From Scatomonas sp963928055 (GTDB lineage Bacteria; Bacillota; Clostridia; Lachnospirales; Lachnospiraceae), in NCBI GenBank assembly GCA_963928055.1, contig CAWVDN010000001.1, forward strand, positions 248,001 to 312,000: DNA of 64,000 nt, read 5' to 3'. Numbering within the stretch: the first letter of the stretch is position 1; every line of letters begins with the position of its first letter. Below, piece after piece: positions 24,871 through 34,095 of the stretch. The notes under the pieces are model-generated. The model did not search any database and was not told the origin of the DNA. It worked only from the letters and a program-made list of their open reading frames with translations. Both the position numbers and the translations under genes were made by a program.

Positions 24871-27513
24871 TCACCAGCGGTTCTTGATCTTATTCTGCAG
24901 CCGGTACAGCGTGTTCAGTGCCTCCACCGGCGTCAGATTGGAAATATCCAGATGATCGATCTCCTCGATAATGGCGTCATTTTTCACTGTATCAAACAGG
25001 GACATCTGGGACAGGTCCACCTCATCGTAATGGGGCGCCTTTGTCCGGTTTTTCTTTCCTCCGGCAAACTCTTTCACCGAGAGGGTGATATCCGCGTCGG
25101 AGAGCTGCTCGGAAAGCTCCCGGGCCCGGGCCAGCACCGCCTCCGGCACTCCTGCCAGCCGGGCGACCTGGATGCCGTAGCTCTTGTCCGCTCCTCCGGT
25201 GATGATCTTGCGGAGGAACACGATATCGTCCCCTTTTTCCTTTACGGCAATGCAGTAATTGTGCACGCCCGGCAGTTTGCCCTCCAGTTCCGTCAGCTCA
25301 TGGTAGTGGGTGGCGAACAGGGTTTTGGCTCCCAGGATCCGGGTGTCCGCTATGTACTCGATCACCGCCCAGGCGATGGAAAGCCCGTCAAAGGTGCTGG
25401 TTCCCCGGCCGATCTCATCCAGGATCAGCAGACTGTTGGAGGTGGCGTTTCGGAGGATATTGGCCACCTCCGTCATCTCCACCATGAAGGTGCTCTGGCC
25501 GCTGGCCAGATCATCGGAAGCCCCTACCCGGGTAAAGATCCGGTCCACGATGCCGATATTGGCTTTCTCCGCCGGCACAAAGGAACCAATCTGGGCCATG
25601 AGCACGATCAGGGCCGTCTGCCGCATGTAGGTGGACTTTCCAGCCATATTGGGGCCGGTGATGATGGAGATCCGGTGATCCCCGTTGTCCAGATACGTGT
25701 CGTTGGCGATAAACATATCGTTGGGGATCATCTGTTCCACCACGGGATGCCGCCCCTCCCGGATGTCCATGCGGCCTTTCTGGTTCAGCTTCGGCCGCAC
25801 ATAGCGGTTTTTCTCCGCCGTCAGGGCAAGGGAAGCGAACACATCCAGGGCGGCCACCGCCCGGGCCGTGCGCTGGATCCGCTCCACCTCCCCGGAAATG
25901 GTCTCCCGGACACTGCAGAAGAGCTCGTACTCCAGAGTGGAAAGCCGGTCCTCCGCCCCCAGGATGGTATCCTCCAGCTCCTTCAGGCGCTGGGTGGTAT
26001 AGCGCTCCGCGTTGGCCAGGGTCTGTTTCCGCACGTAATAGTCCGGCACCAGATTTTTAAAGGAATTGGTCACTTCCAGATAATAGCCGAAGACTTTATT
26101 GTAGCGGATCCGCAGGTTGCGGATCCCTGTTTTTTCTCTCTCTTCGCTTTCCAGCTGGCTGAGCCATTCCTTGCCCTCGTTTTTGGCCCTCCGGTACTCG
26201 TCCACCTTTTCATGATACCCGTCTTTGATGATGCCCCCCTCCTTCATGGCCAGGGGCGGATCGTCATCGATGGCGTCGGTGATCAGCTGACAGAGATCCT
26301 CCAGAGCGTCCATATCTTCCTGGATCTGCTGCAGCACCGCACTTTTTTCAAAGGAATGCAGCAGCTGCTTCAGAAAAGGCAGCATCTCCAGAGAACTGCG
26401 GAAAGCGATAAGATCCCTGGGATTGGCGGACTGGTAGCTGATGCGGCTGGCCAGCCGTTCCATATCATAGATCGGTTTCAGATACTCCCGGATCTCTTCC
26501 CGGATCATAGGCTGCTTTGTCAGTTCCTCCACAGCGTCCAGACGGGCTTCGATCTCCTCCTGGTCAATGAGAGGCTGTTCGATGAACCGCCGGAGCATTC
26601 TGGCTCCCATGGCGGTCCCGGTCTTATCCAAAACCCAGAGCAGAGACCCTCTCTTCTGCTTTTCCCGGAGAGTTTCCGTCAGTTCCAGATTCCGCCGGGT
26701 GGAACTGTCCAGAAGCATGTACTTGTCCGCGCTGTAAGGGGTGATGTGCGTCATCTGGGCCAGGTTGGACTTCTGTGTCTCCAGAAGATAGCGGAACAGG
26801 GCTCCAGCGGCAATGGTGCCGCAGCCCAGGTCCCCCAGCCCCAGGCCCTGCAGAGAGGCGCATTGAAAATGCTCCAGCAGGGTCTGCTCACAGGTGCTGT
26901 CGTCAAAATACCAGTCGTCCAGAGCGGAAAGGGAAATGGAAAGCCTTCCCTTCAGATCCTCCACATCCACGCCGCAGACCAGGAAGGCCTGATTGCAGAT
27001 GATCTCCGCCGGCATGAATTTGTGGATCTCATCCAGCAGTTTCCTCTGGATGTCCATCTCCGTTACCAGGCATTCTCCCGTAGATACATCCGCGATGGAG
27101 ACCCCGAACCGGTCCTCTGTGCGGACGATGCACATGAGATAATTGTTCCGGGTCTCGTCCAGGTTCTGTCCCTCCAGCATGGTGCCGGGAGTCACCACCC
27201 GGATCACCTCCCGCTTAACCATGCCTTTTGCCTTTTTGGGATCTTCCACCTGCTCGCAGATGGCCACTTTGTATCCTTTTTCGATCAGCTTGCTGATATA
27301 TACGTCCGCGGCGTGATAGGGGACGCCGCACATGGGCGCCCGCTCTTCCAGGCCGCAGTCCTTCCCGGTCAGGGTCAGTTCCAGTTCCCGGGAAACCGTC
27401 TGGGCGTCCTCGAAAAACATTTCATAAAAATCGCCCAGCCTGTAAAAAAGGATACAGTCTGGGTATTCTTTTTTTGTAGCAACATAGTGCTGCATCATGG
27501 GTGATAATGCCAC
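24871..27513 (-). CDS. mutS: DNA mismatch recognition ATPase MutS
   Basis: MutS recognises base mismatches and signals to MutL. It has 880 residues, with the mismatch-binding domain at the N-terminus (MALSPMMQHYVATKKEYPDC, then GDFYEMFFEDA). The lever/clamp regions follow, and the C-terminal ABC-type ATPase has Walker A GPNMAGKSTYMRQ and ILDEIGRGTSTFDG. GTG at 27513 is chosen as start because it has AAAGGA upstream and gives the standard MutS N-terminus. An open frame to 27570 is less likely. It is 20 nt after miaB. Confidence 0.95.
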   Translation of the reverse strand: MALSPMMQHYVATKKEYPDCILFYRLGDFYEMFFEDAQTVSRELELTLTGKDCGLEERAPMCGVPYHAADVYISKLIEKGYKVAICEQVEDPKKAKGMVKREVIRVVTPGTMLEGQNLDETRNNYLMCIVRTEDRFGVSIADVSTGECLVTEMDIQRKLLDEIHKFMPAEIICNQAFLVCGVDVEDLKGRLSISLSALDDWYFDDSTCEQTLLEHFQCASLQGLGLGDLGCGTIAAGALFRYLLETQKSNLAQMTHITPYSADKYMLLDSSTRRNLELTETLREKQKRGSLLWVLDKTGTAMGARMLRRFIEQPLIDQEEIEARLDAVEELTKQPMIREEIREYLKPIYDMERLASRISYQSANPRDLIAFRSSLEMLPFLKQLLHSFEKSAVLQQIQEDMDALEDLCQLITDAIDDDPPLAMKEGGIIKDGYHEKVDEYRRAKNEGKEWLSQLESEEREKTGIRNLRIRYNKVFGYYLEVTNSFKNLVPDYYVRKQTLANAERYTTQRLKELEDTILGAEDRLSTLEYELFCSVRETISGEVERIQRTARAVAALDVFASLALTAEKNRYVRPKLNQKGRMDIREGRHPVVEQMIPNDMFIANDTYLDNGDHRISIITGPNMAGKSTYMRQTALIVLMAQIGSFVPAEKANIGIVDRIFTRVGASDDLASGQSTFMVEMTEVANILRNATSNSLLILDEIGRGTSTFDGLSIAWAVIEYIADTRILGAKTLFATHYHELTELEGKLPGVHNYCIAVKEKGDDIVFLRKIITGGADKSYGIQVARLAGVPEAVLARARELSEQLSDADITLSVKEFAGGKKNRTKAPHYDEVDLSQMSLFDTVKNDAIIEEIDHLDISNLTPVEALNTLYRLQNKIKNRW

Positions 27514-27533
27514 GTCTTCTGTCCTTTCTGCCT

Positions 27534-28970
27534 TCAGGCCCTGGTCCCCAGATAATAAAATCCCCGGCATTCATCCAGCCGCACAGGGACGATCTCCCCG
27601 ATCAGGGAAGCGTCTCCGGGAAAATGCACCAGAAGGTTGTTTGCCATGCGCCCTGTTACCAGAGAGGGGTCCTGTTCATTGATGTTTTCCACCAGGACCT
27701 CCAGGGTCTGCCCTTCAAACCGGGCACAGCGGTCCCTGGCGATCTCCTGAACCCTTTTCAGCAGACGGTCGAACCGGTCCTTCATGATCTCCTCCGGGAT
27801 CTGATCCTCCATAGCCGCCGCCGGCGTTCCTGTCCTTCGGGAATAAAGGAAGGTGAAAGCGCTGTCAAAGCCCACTTTTTCCACTACATCCAGAGTTTCC
27901 TGAAAATCTTCTTCCGTTTCCCCGGGGAATCCCACGATGATGTCCGTGGTCAGGGAAATATCCGGAACGGCCTTCCGGATCCGCTCCACCAGAGCCAGGT
28001 ATTGTTCCTTGGTGTACCGGCGGTTCATTTTTTTCAGGATCTCCGTGCTGCCCGACTGAAGGGGCAGATGAAGATGCGGACAGACCTTGGGGGTTTCCGC
28101 CATGGCCCGGATCAGCTCCTCCGAAAGATCCTTGGGATGGGAGGTCATAAAACGGATCCGCCGGATCCCGGGGATCTCTGCCGCGGCCCGGAGCAGCTCC
28201 GCGAAGCTCATGGGCTCCGGCAGATTCTTTCCGTAGGAATTCACGTTCTGGCCCAGGAGCATGACCTCTTTCACGCCGTCCTCCGCCAGAACCCGGATCT
28301 CCCGGAGAATCTCCTCCGGCCGCCGGCTTCTCTCCCTGCCTCTGACATAGGGAACAATGCAGTAGCTGCAGAAGTTATTGCAGCCGAACATGATGTTGAC
28401 CCCGGATTTAAAGGAATACTTCCGGTCCACCGGAAGTTCCTCCACGATCCTGTCCGTATCCTTCCAGATATCCACCACCATGGAGTCTGATTCCAGCGCC
28501 TGGGCGGTCAGCTCCGCCAGTTTATATATATTGTGGGTCCCGAAAATCAGATCCACGAAGCGGTAGCTTTTCTTCAGCTTTTCCACTACCTGAGGCTCCT
28601 GCATCATACAGCCGCAGAGGCCGATCATCATATGAGGATTTTTTTTCTTCAGGGAGTGCAGATACCCCAGCCTTCCGTAGACCCGGAGATTGGCGTTTTC
28701 CCGGACCGTACAGGTGTTGTAGATCACAAAATCCGCCTCCTCGCTGTCCGTCTTAACATAGCCGATCTTTTCCAGGATGCCCCGGAGCTTCTCGGAATCC
28801 CGGGCATTCATCTGACAGCCGAAGGTTACCACACAGAAGGTCAGGGGACGCCCGGCTTCCCGCATCTTTCCGGCCAGGAGTTTTCTGGCTTTTTCCATAT
28901 AATAGTACTGTCTTTCCGGCTCTGTTTCCGGAATGACAGACGTTTCCCCAGCGTTATACAATTCTTCCAT
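27534..28970 (-). CDS. miaB: tRNA-2-methylthio-N6-dimethylallyladenosine synthase
   Basis: This radical-SAM methylthiotransferase acts on i6A37 in tRNA, the product of MiaA. It has 478 residues. An N-terminal UPF0004 domain carries cluster-binding cysteines (VVTFGCQMNARDSEK). The radical-SAM motif is CNNFCSYC, and the C-terminal TRAM domain begins near residue 405. An unusual N-terminal extension of about 35 residues (ETEPERQYYYMEKARKLL) precedes the first domain, as in many Clostridia. It is the first gene of the miaB-mutS-mutL-miaA-ynbB-flavoprotein operon. Confidence 0.95.
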   Translation of the reverse strand: MEELYNAGETSVIPETEPERQYYYMEKARKLLAGKMREAGRPLTFCVVTFGCQMNARDSEKLRGILEKIGYVKTDSEEADFVIYNTCTVRENANLRVYGRLGYLHSLKKKNPHMMIGLCGCMMQEPQVVEKLKKSYRFVDLIFGTHNIYKLAELTAQALESDSMVVDIWKDTDRIVEELPVDRKYSFKSGVNIMFGCNNFCSYCIVPYVRGRERSRRPEEILREIRVLAEDGVKEVMLLGQNVNSYGKNLPEPMSFAELLRAAAEIPGIRRIRFMTSHPKDLSEELIRAMAETPKVCPHLHLPLQSGSTEILKKMNRRYTKEQYLALVERIRKAVPDISLTTDIIVGFPGETEEDFQETLDVVEKVGFDSAFTFLYSRRTGTPAAAMEDQIPEEIMKDRFDRLLKRVQEIARDRCARFEGQTLEVLVENINEQDPSLVTGRMANNLLVHFPGDASLIGEIVPVRLDECRGFYYLGTRA

Positions 28971-29035
28971 CTGTCTCTCATCTTTCTTTAGACTGCGGCT
29001 GTCCCGGAAGAGGGACCGCCTTTTCGCAACTAATT

Positions 29036-29064
29036 ATTATACCAATCCCCCTGAAAACTTGCAA
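29036..29064 (-). promoter_or_regulatory. Promoter of the miaB-mutSL-miaA operon
   Basis: TTGCAA (-35), a 17-bp spacer and a perfect TATAAT (-10) lie on the minus strand. The -35 is within the last codons of the upstream M14 peptidase gene. The predicted leader is about 60 nt. Confidence 0.75.
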
Positions 29065-29954
29065 GCAGAAAGTGCCTCCAGGAACCCGAGGGGCAGGGCC
29101 CGCACTTCCCGGTAGGCCTCCTCCCGGGCATCCCGGGAAGCCGGAAACTCCTCGTCCGGAGCGAGGGTTTCCACAGTAATGGCAGGAAGACCGTGTTTCT
29201 CGGAATAATAGTGCACGGTATTTCCGCCCCCGGATCCGCTGCCCAGTTCCTGGGTCTTTCTCCCGAGACGATACCCGCAGAGGGACTGGAGCCGCCGGGC
29301 ATAGCGGCGGCTCCGCTGATTATATGTATAAGGCATGGCTCCGCGGTAATAATAGAGGATTTTCCCCCGGGAATGAAAGTCCAGATACCCCACCGTTTCA
29401 TAGTCCCGGAAGACTTTCATCAGCGTCTGGGTTTCTCTCTCGCTTCCCGGATATTCCAGGATCTGCCGCTGGAGATAGGAGCGGCTGGGGAAATTGCGGT
29501 TGACATCCACCCCTCTGGCGTTATATTTCCAGGAGCGGCTGGGGATGCCCCGCTCTCTCGCCAGCCTGCGGTAAAAAGGACTGGTGATGGTCTCAAACCC
29601 GGCCCGGGCGATTTCGTAGCCGTCGGGATTGACCAGGGGAAGAAAAAGGATCGAGTATTCCTTCAGCAGATCCCGCACCGGGAAACCGGCGATCTTTTTG
29701 TTGTGGCGGAACGCCTGGCTGTAGTCCTCGATCATTTTCAGCAGCAATACCGGATTGACTTCCTCCCGGCCATGAACCCCTGCCGTACAGACCAGGCAGC
29801 TCCGGCCGAGCCCCAGACGGAACAAAGGGATCCGCCTGCTCTCCTGACTGTATCCTGCCGTCCTGCAGCAGGCCGCCTCCCCGTAACAGTCAGCCAGCAG
29901 CTGCAGCGCCAGGCAGATCTCCCTATAAGTATAGCGCTGACCCAGAGCGATCAT
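29037..29954 (-). CDS. M14-family zinc carboxypeptidase-like protein
   Basis: This 305-residue protein has a peptidase M14 fold. The zinc ligands are in TAGVHGREEVNP (HxxE) and YLDFHSRG, and the catalytic glutamate is in AITVETLAP. NPDGYEIARAG and GVDVNRNFP are the substrate-binding motifs. No signal peptide is visible, so it may act inside the cell or leave by another route. Peptidoglycan peptides (gamma-D-Glu-meso-DAP type) are a possible substrate by analogy with other clostridial M14 enzymes. It lies alone between proA and miaB. Confidence 0.85.
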   Translation of the reverse strand: MIALGQRYTYREICLALQLLADCYGEAACCRTAGYSQESRRIPLFRLGLGRSCLVCTAGVHGREEVNPVLLLKMIEDYSQAFRHNKKIAGFPVRDLLKEYSILFLPLVNPDGYEIARAGFETITSPFYRRLARERGIPSRSWKYNARGVDVNRNFPSRSYLQRQILEYPGSERETQTLMKVFRDYETVGYLDFHSRGKILYYYRGAMPYTYNQRSRRYARRLQSLCGYRLGRKTQELGSGSGGGNTVHYYSEKHGLPAITVETLAPDEEFPASRDAREEAYREVRALPLGFLEALSACKFSGGLV

Positions 29955-30020
29955 AGAACGGTATCCTCCCCCGAAGGCCAGAGGCCTTTTATACTATTCT
30001 ATGTAAAAGTCAGCGCTATA
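29930..30020. repeat. 12-bp perfect inverted repeat flanking the M14 gene start
   Basis: TATAGCGCTGAC at 29930-29941 recurs as its exact complement at 30009-30020. One arm lies inside the first codons of the M14 gene and the other 55 nt upstream of its start, near the end of proA. The DNA between holds the likely promoter and start of the M14 gene. Each arm contains the palindrome AGCGCT. It may be paired operator sites; no known regulator is recognised. Confidence 0.5.
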
Positions 30021-30029
30021 TGAATGGAT

Positions 30030-31274
30030 TTACGGCCGTACCTGTCCGTTTCCGTAAATAATATATTTTGTTGTAGTCAGGGCTTTCAGTCCCATGGGAC
30101 CTCTGGCGTGAAGCTTCTGGGTGCTGATACCGATCTCCGCGCCGAAGCCGAACTCGAATCCGTCGGTAAAACGGGTGGACGCGTTGACATAGACCGCCGC
30201 CGCGTCGACCTCCTCCAGGAACTTCTGGGCGTTTTCATAGCTGGATGTTATGATCGCCTCCGAATGCTTTGTGTTATACCGGTTGATATGGGCAATGGCT
30301 TCCTCCACCGAGGAGACGGTCTTGATGGAAAGGATATAATCAAGATACTCTTTTCCCCAGTCCTCTTCGGTGGCAGGCAGGCCGCCTTCCACCAGGGGCA
30401 GGGCTCTCTCGTCCGCCCGCATCTCTACATGGCGCTCCTTTAAACGGCGGGACAGCTCCGGCAGCAGCTTTTCCCGGATCTTTTCATGGACCACCAGGGA
30501 TTCGCAGGCATTGCACACACCCACCCGCTGCGTCTTGGCGTTGAGGATGATCTTAACAGCCATCTCCACGTCCGCGGACGCGTCCACAAAAATATGGCAG
30601 TTTCCCGTCCCTGTCTCGATCACGGGAATGGTGCTGTTTTCCACCACGGTCCGGATCAGGCCGGCGCCGCCTCTGGGGATCAGAACATCCACATACCGGT
30701 TCATCTTCATAAAAGCGCGGGTGGTTTCCCGGCTGGTATCGCTGATGAGCTGGATGGCGTCCTCCGGGGCGCCGCCCTCTTTCAGAGTCCGGCGGATGCA
30801 GTCCACCACCGCCTGATTGGAGCGGAGGGCGTCGCTGCCTCCTTTGAGGATCACTGCATTGCCCGTTTTAAAACAGAGCCCGAAAGCGTCTGCCGTCACA
30901 TTGGGCCGGGCCTCATAGATGATGCCGATCACCCCCAGAGGAACCCGCACCTGCCCGATCAGCAGGCCGTTGGGACGCCGTTTCATCCCCAGAACCTCGC
31001 CCACAGGATCTTCCAGCGCTGCCAGCTGCCGCAGACCTTCCGCCATTCCCTCGATCCGTTCAGGGGTCAGCTTTAACCGGTCCAGGATCCCGGCAGACAT
31101 ACCGTTCTCCCTGCCTTTTTCCATATCCAGGGCGTTGGCTGCCAGGATCTCCTCCTGTCCGGCTATCAGAGCCTCCGCGCATTTCAGAAGCAGCTGATTT
31201 TTTTTGAGGACTTCCATTTTGCGCATCAGCGGTTCTGCCGTCCTCGCCCGTTTTCCGATTTCTGTTAACTCCAT
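30030..31274 (-). CDS. proA: Gamma-glutamyl phosphate reductase
   Basis: The enzyme carries out the second step of proline synthesis, reducing gamma-glutamyl phosphate to the semialdehyde with NADPH. It has 414 residues. An aldehyde-dehydrogenase-like fold is shown by IYEARPNVTADAFGLCFKTGNAVILKGG, the catalytic cysteine in RVGVCNACESLVVH, and the C-terminal GPMGLKALTTTKYIIYG motif. AAGGAGG precedes the ATG. It is the last gene of a cluster also holding proB, with fthC and a DUF896 gene between them. Confidence 0.96.
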   Translation of the reverse strand: MELTEIGKRARTAEPLMRKMEVLKKNQLLLKCAEALIAGQEEILAANALDMEKGRENGMSAGILDRLKLTPERIEGMAEGLRQLAALEDPVGEVLGMKRRPNGLLIGQVRVPLGVIGIIYEARPNVTADAFGLCFKTGNAVILKGGSDALRSNQAVVDCIRRTLKEGGAPEDAIQLISDTSRETTRAFMKMNRYVDVLIPRGGAGLIRTVVENSTIPVIETGTGNCHIFVDASADVEMAVKIILNAKTQRVGVCNACESLVVHEKIREKLLPELSRRLKERHVEMRADERALPLVEGGLPATEEDWGKEYLDYILSIKTVSSVEEAIAHINRYNTKHSEAIITSSYENAQKFLEEVDAAAVYVNASTRFTDGFEFGFGAEIGISTQKLHARGPMGLKALTTTKYIIYGNGQVRP

Positions 31275-31286
31275 ATTTTATCCTCC

Positions 31287-31841
31287 TTATCTGAAGATAT
31301 TTTTTTCTGTGATCAGCAGATCCGGCCGCATATCCGTAGGCTCGGAAGGAAGGTCGTCCATAAGCTGGAACTCAAAAGCCACAGCCGCGGAAACGTTCCG
31401 GGGGTGGGAGCTCAGATACCGGTCGTAAAAACCTCCGCCGTAACCGATCCTGCGCCGCCGGCGGTCAAAAGCCACTCCGGGGACCAGGATCAGCCCGGGT
31501 ATCTCCCCTGCCGCCTTTTCCGGATCCGGCGACGGCTCCCGGATCCCGCAGTATCCGTCTTCCAGGGAGGTGAAATCATCCAGGCTGTAAAAGATCATTT
31601 CCTTTCCGGTCACCCGGGGGACAGCTACGTGTTTACCGTCTTTCCAGGCCTGCCGGATCAGTTCACCGGTCATCACCTCATGGTTATAGTCCATATAGGC
31701 GTAGATCCAGTCCGCGTTCCTGTATTCGGGAAGTTCCAGGACCCTTTGGCAGATGATCCGGCTGTTCTTCAGGACCTCTTCGTCGGAAGCGGCTTTTCTG
31801 CGGGCAAAAATCTCTTTTCTAATGCGTTTTTTTGCTTCCAT
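31287..31841 (-). CDS. 5-formyltetrahydrofolate cyclo-ligase
   Basis: This ATP-dependent enzyme converts 5-formyl-THF to 5,10-methenyl-THF, recycling folate. It has 184 residues. The basic N-terminal KKRIRKEIFARRK, ILVPGVAFDRRRRRIGYGGGFYDRYL (substrate and ATP loop) and the late LPSEPTDMRPDLLIT motif are diagnostic. Its start lies inside the 3' end of the DUF896 gene (23 nt), and proA follows after 12 nt. Confidence 0.93.
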   Translation of the reverse strand: MEAKKRIRKEIFARRKAASDEEVLKNSRIICQRVLELPEYRNADWIYAYMDYNHEVMTGELIRQAWKDGKHVAVPRVTGKEMIFYSLDDFTSLEDGYCGIREPSPDPEKAAGEIPGLILVPGVAFDRRRRRIGYGGGFYDRYLSSHPRNVSAAVAFEFQLMDDLPSEPTDMRPDLLITEKNIFR

Positions 31842-32031
31842 ATTTTTCTCCCAGATTCGTGATGCTGCCGTCCAGTTCCTGGATATTGATGTTGTCCAGC
31901 TGAGACCTGAGATTCATTTTGACGGCGGCGATATATTCTCTTCGGAGCCTGGCCTGCTCCTCCTTCTCCGCCGCTGTCAGCCCTTCTTTTTTTGCTTTTC
32001 TGGCCAGTTCGTTGATCCGGTTGATATCCAT
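31819..32031 (-). CDS. DUF896 (YnzC-family) small protein
   Basis: This 70-residue cytosolic protein is nearly all helix. MDINRINELARKAKKEGLTAAEKEEQARLRREYI is the conserved three-helix core of the DUF896 family. Members are under SOS control in some Bacillus, but no LexA box is visible here and it has no own promoter. AGGAG precedes the ATG. It lies between proB (3 nt) and the folate cyclo-ligase gene. Function unknown. Confidence 0.88.
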   Translation of the reverse strand: MDINRINELARKAKKEGLTAAEKEEQARLRREYIAAVKMNLRSQLDNINIQELDGSITNLGEKYGSKKTH

Positions 32032-32034
32032 ATC

Positions 32035-32886
32035 CTACTCCTCTTTTAAATCTGCCAGGTAATCGATGAGAAAGAACTCATCCTTTTTGTCCGCCAGGAA
32101 CAGAGTCCCCAGAGGGGCGCCGCCCAGGATCTTGTGGATGATGTGAAAATCGCTTCCATTGGCGATGACCATGTCCGCTCCGGCGCTGGTGGCCACATGG
32201 GCGGCGCTGAGCTTTGTAGCCATTCCGCCGGTGCCTACGCTGCTGCCGGTGCTTCCTTTCCCCATATCCATGAACCGTCCGTCCAGATGCTCTACCTGGC
32301 TGATAAATTCCGCCCGGGGGTTTTTATGGGGATCATCCGTATAAAGCCCGTCAATATCCGAGAGCAGGATCAGCAGATCCGCATTGATCAGGGCTGCCAC
32401 CACCGCGGAGAGGGTATCGTTGTCTCCGAACTCGATCTCGTAGGTGGCGATGGTATCATTTTCATTGACCACAGGGATCACTCCCAGGGAAAGAAGCTCT
32501 TTAAACGTATTCTGGGCGTTCTTCCGGTTCAGATTGTCCACCATGGTATTTTTGGTGATCAGGATCTGACTGCACACCTGATTATATTCCGAAAAAAGCT
32601 TCTGGTAGATCATCATGAGCTTCGCCTGCCCTACGGAGGCGCAGGCCTGCTTTTCCGCCGTACGTTCCGGCCTCCTGGAAAAGCCCAGAGTATTCCGTCC
32701 TACCATAATGGCTCCGGAGGAAACCAGCACCACATCTTTTCCCTGATTTTTTAAGTCGCTGAGCTCCCTGACCAGGATCTCCAGCTTGATCAGATCCAGC
32801 CTCCCCGTCTCCGGATGCATCAGCGAAGACGAGCCGATCTTGATGACGATTCTTTTTTTGTCTTTCAGTTTTTCACGGATATCCAT
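32035..32886 (-). CDS. proB: Glutamate 5-kinase, short form without PUA domain
   Basis: This enzyme carries out the first step of proline synthesis, phosphorylating glutamate. It has 283 residues; the C-terminal PUA domain of the E. coli type (about 367 residues) is absent. The amino-acid-kinase motifs are present: VIKIGSSSLMHPETG, VLVSSGAIMVGRNTLGF, PVVNENDTIATYEIEFGDNDTLSA, and VGTGGMATKLSAAHVA. GGAGGAG precedes the ATG. It lies three genes upstream of proA. Confidence 0.94.
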   Translation of the reverse strand: MDIREKLKDKKRIVIKIGSSSLMHPETGRLDLIKLEILVRELSDLKNQGKDVVLVSSGAIMVGRNTLGFSRRPERTAEKQACASVGQAKLMMIYQKLFSEYNQVCSQILITKNTMVDNLNRKNAQNTFKELLSLGVIPVVNENDTIATYEIEFGDNDTLSAVVAALINADLLILLSDIDGLYTDDPHKNPRAEFISQVEHLDGRFMDMGKGSTGSSVGTGGMATKLSAAHVATSAGADMVIANGSDFHIIHKILGGAPLGTLFLADKKDEFFLIDYLADLKEE

Positions 32887-32933
32887 GATCTCCTCCTGTT
32901 GTTCTGCCCTGAAACGCGGGATCCCGGCCGGCT

Positions 32934-34067
32934 TCAGCTGACGATGGTATCTCCGGCATAGGAATCCAGCACGATAAAGACCCAGGTCTTTCCCTCGTTC
33001 AGAGTGATCTCCTTTCCCTGGCTGTCAAAATAATAGGTAGGTCCCCAGGGTTCGTCCTTGCGCCATGTCACATCGATGGCTTTTCCGTTGGTGATATAGA
33101 TCCCCGAGCCACCGGAATCCGGATCGATATTCAGATAGCCGTTGGCGTCATAATACTCCCACTTTGAATTCTGTATCAGGATATTCTTGACCGCCAGCTG
33201 TTCTCCGGTCTCCTGATCGATATGCGGCTCCCCGTACTGAGAACGGTAATAGGTTCCGCTGGCCTCGTCATAGGTAAAAACCGGAGAATTGTACTCGTAC
33301 CCGCCGGGGATCACCGTATGGGCCGTGTACCCTTCCTCCAGCAGTTCCTGCTCTCCTCTTTTCACGAACTGAAACTGTCCCTTGTAATCCTCCGTATAGC
33401 TGTCGGTGTATCCGCAGATCCCGATGCCCTCCCGGATGCCTTCTCCGCTGATATAGGCGTTGTGCGGCGGATTCCGGTCGGTTGTGCGGTAAAAGATCTG
33501 ATCCCCGTAATCGGAAAGGCCGCTTAGGTTGTTTACCTCCGGAAGCTCCAGATAAGGTTCCGCGTAAGCGGACTGTCCGTAATGGACGTAAACCGCCTGA
33601 AAGCCGGCAGCGTAAAAGAGAAAGTAGTTCCGGCAGCTCCGCACGGATCCGATCCGGTCCACCTGATCATAATCTTCAAACAAAGCCATGATGCGGCTGA
33701 TCCCTCCCTCTACGGGAGCCTCATAAAAAACGCCGGCATGACTGATCCCCCAGTGGGGCAGGCATGCTTCGATATTATTGATCATCACCGCGGCAGGCCG
33801 CCTGCGGCCGATCTCCCGGGGAACAAGTTCTCCGGTCAGGAAACTGCGGGCCATGCCCGCGGGAAGCGCCTCCGCCGGCTGCGGCGTCGCCGTGGGTTCG
33901 GGCGCCGCCGTAACGGTGGGCGTGGGGCTGGCGGTTGGCTCCGCCGTGGGAACCGGCGTCTCCGTCGCCGCGGGCTCCTCGGGAGTTTCCTTCTTCTGTC
34001 CTCCGCACCCCGCCGCCAAAAACAGCGCGCAGCAGAAAGCAGCGCATAATATTTTATTGAATCTCAA
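32934..34067 (-). CDS. DUF3048 (YerB-family) lipoprotein
   Basis: This 377-residue secreted lipoprotein has a signal peptide ending in the lipobox LAAGC. A low-complexity Thr/Pro/Ala/Glu linker (about residues 25-65) precedes the DUF3048 domain (RPAAVMINNIEACLPHWGIS, RIGSVRSCRNYFLFYAAGF). TTG at 34067 is the start, with GGAGG upstream, because this places the signal peptide at the N-terminus; the open frame to 34178 is unlikely to be translated. Function unknown. It lies between ybeY and proB in the yqfC operon. Confidence 0.88.
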   Translation of the reverse strand: MRFNKILCAAFCCALFLAAGCGGQKKETPEEPAATETPVPTAEPTASPTPTVTAAPEPTATPQPAEALPAGMARSFLTGELVPREIGRRRPAAVMINNIEACLPHWGISHAGVFYEAPVEGGISRIMALFEDYDQVDRIGSVRSCRNYFLFYAAGFQAVYVHYGQSAYAEPYLELPEVNNLSGLSDYGDQIFYRTTDRNPPHNAYISGEGIREGIGICGYTDSYTEDYKGQFQFVKRGEQELLEEGYTAHTVIPGGYEYNSPVFTYDEASGTYYRSQYGEPHIDQETGEQLAVKNILIQNSKWEYYDANGYLNIDPDSGGSGIYITNGKAIDVTWRKDEPWGPTYYFDSQGKEITLNEGKTWVFIVLDSYAGDTIVS

Positions 34068-34095
34068 TTCTGCACCTCCCCAAGACCCGGGTCGA

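Noticed and set aside
24952..27504. 850-codon plus-strand open frame
   Set aside because: It is antisense to mutS, has no ribosome site or recognisable domain, and has low-quality composition. A similar frame opposite mutL (22931-24955) is rejected for the same reason.
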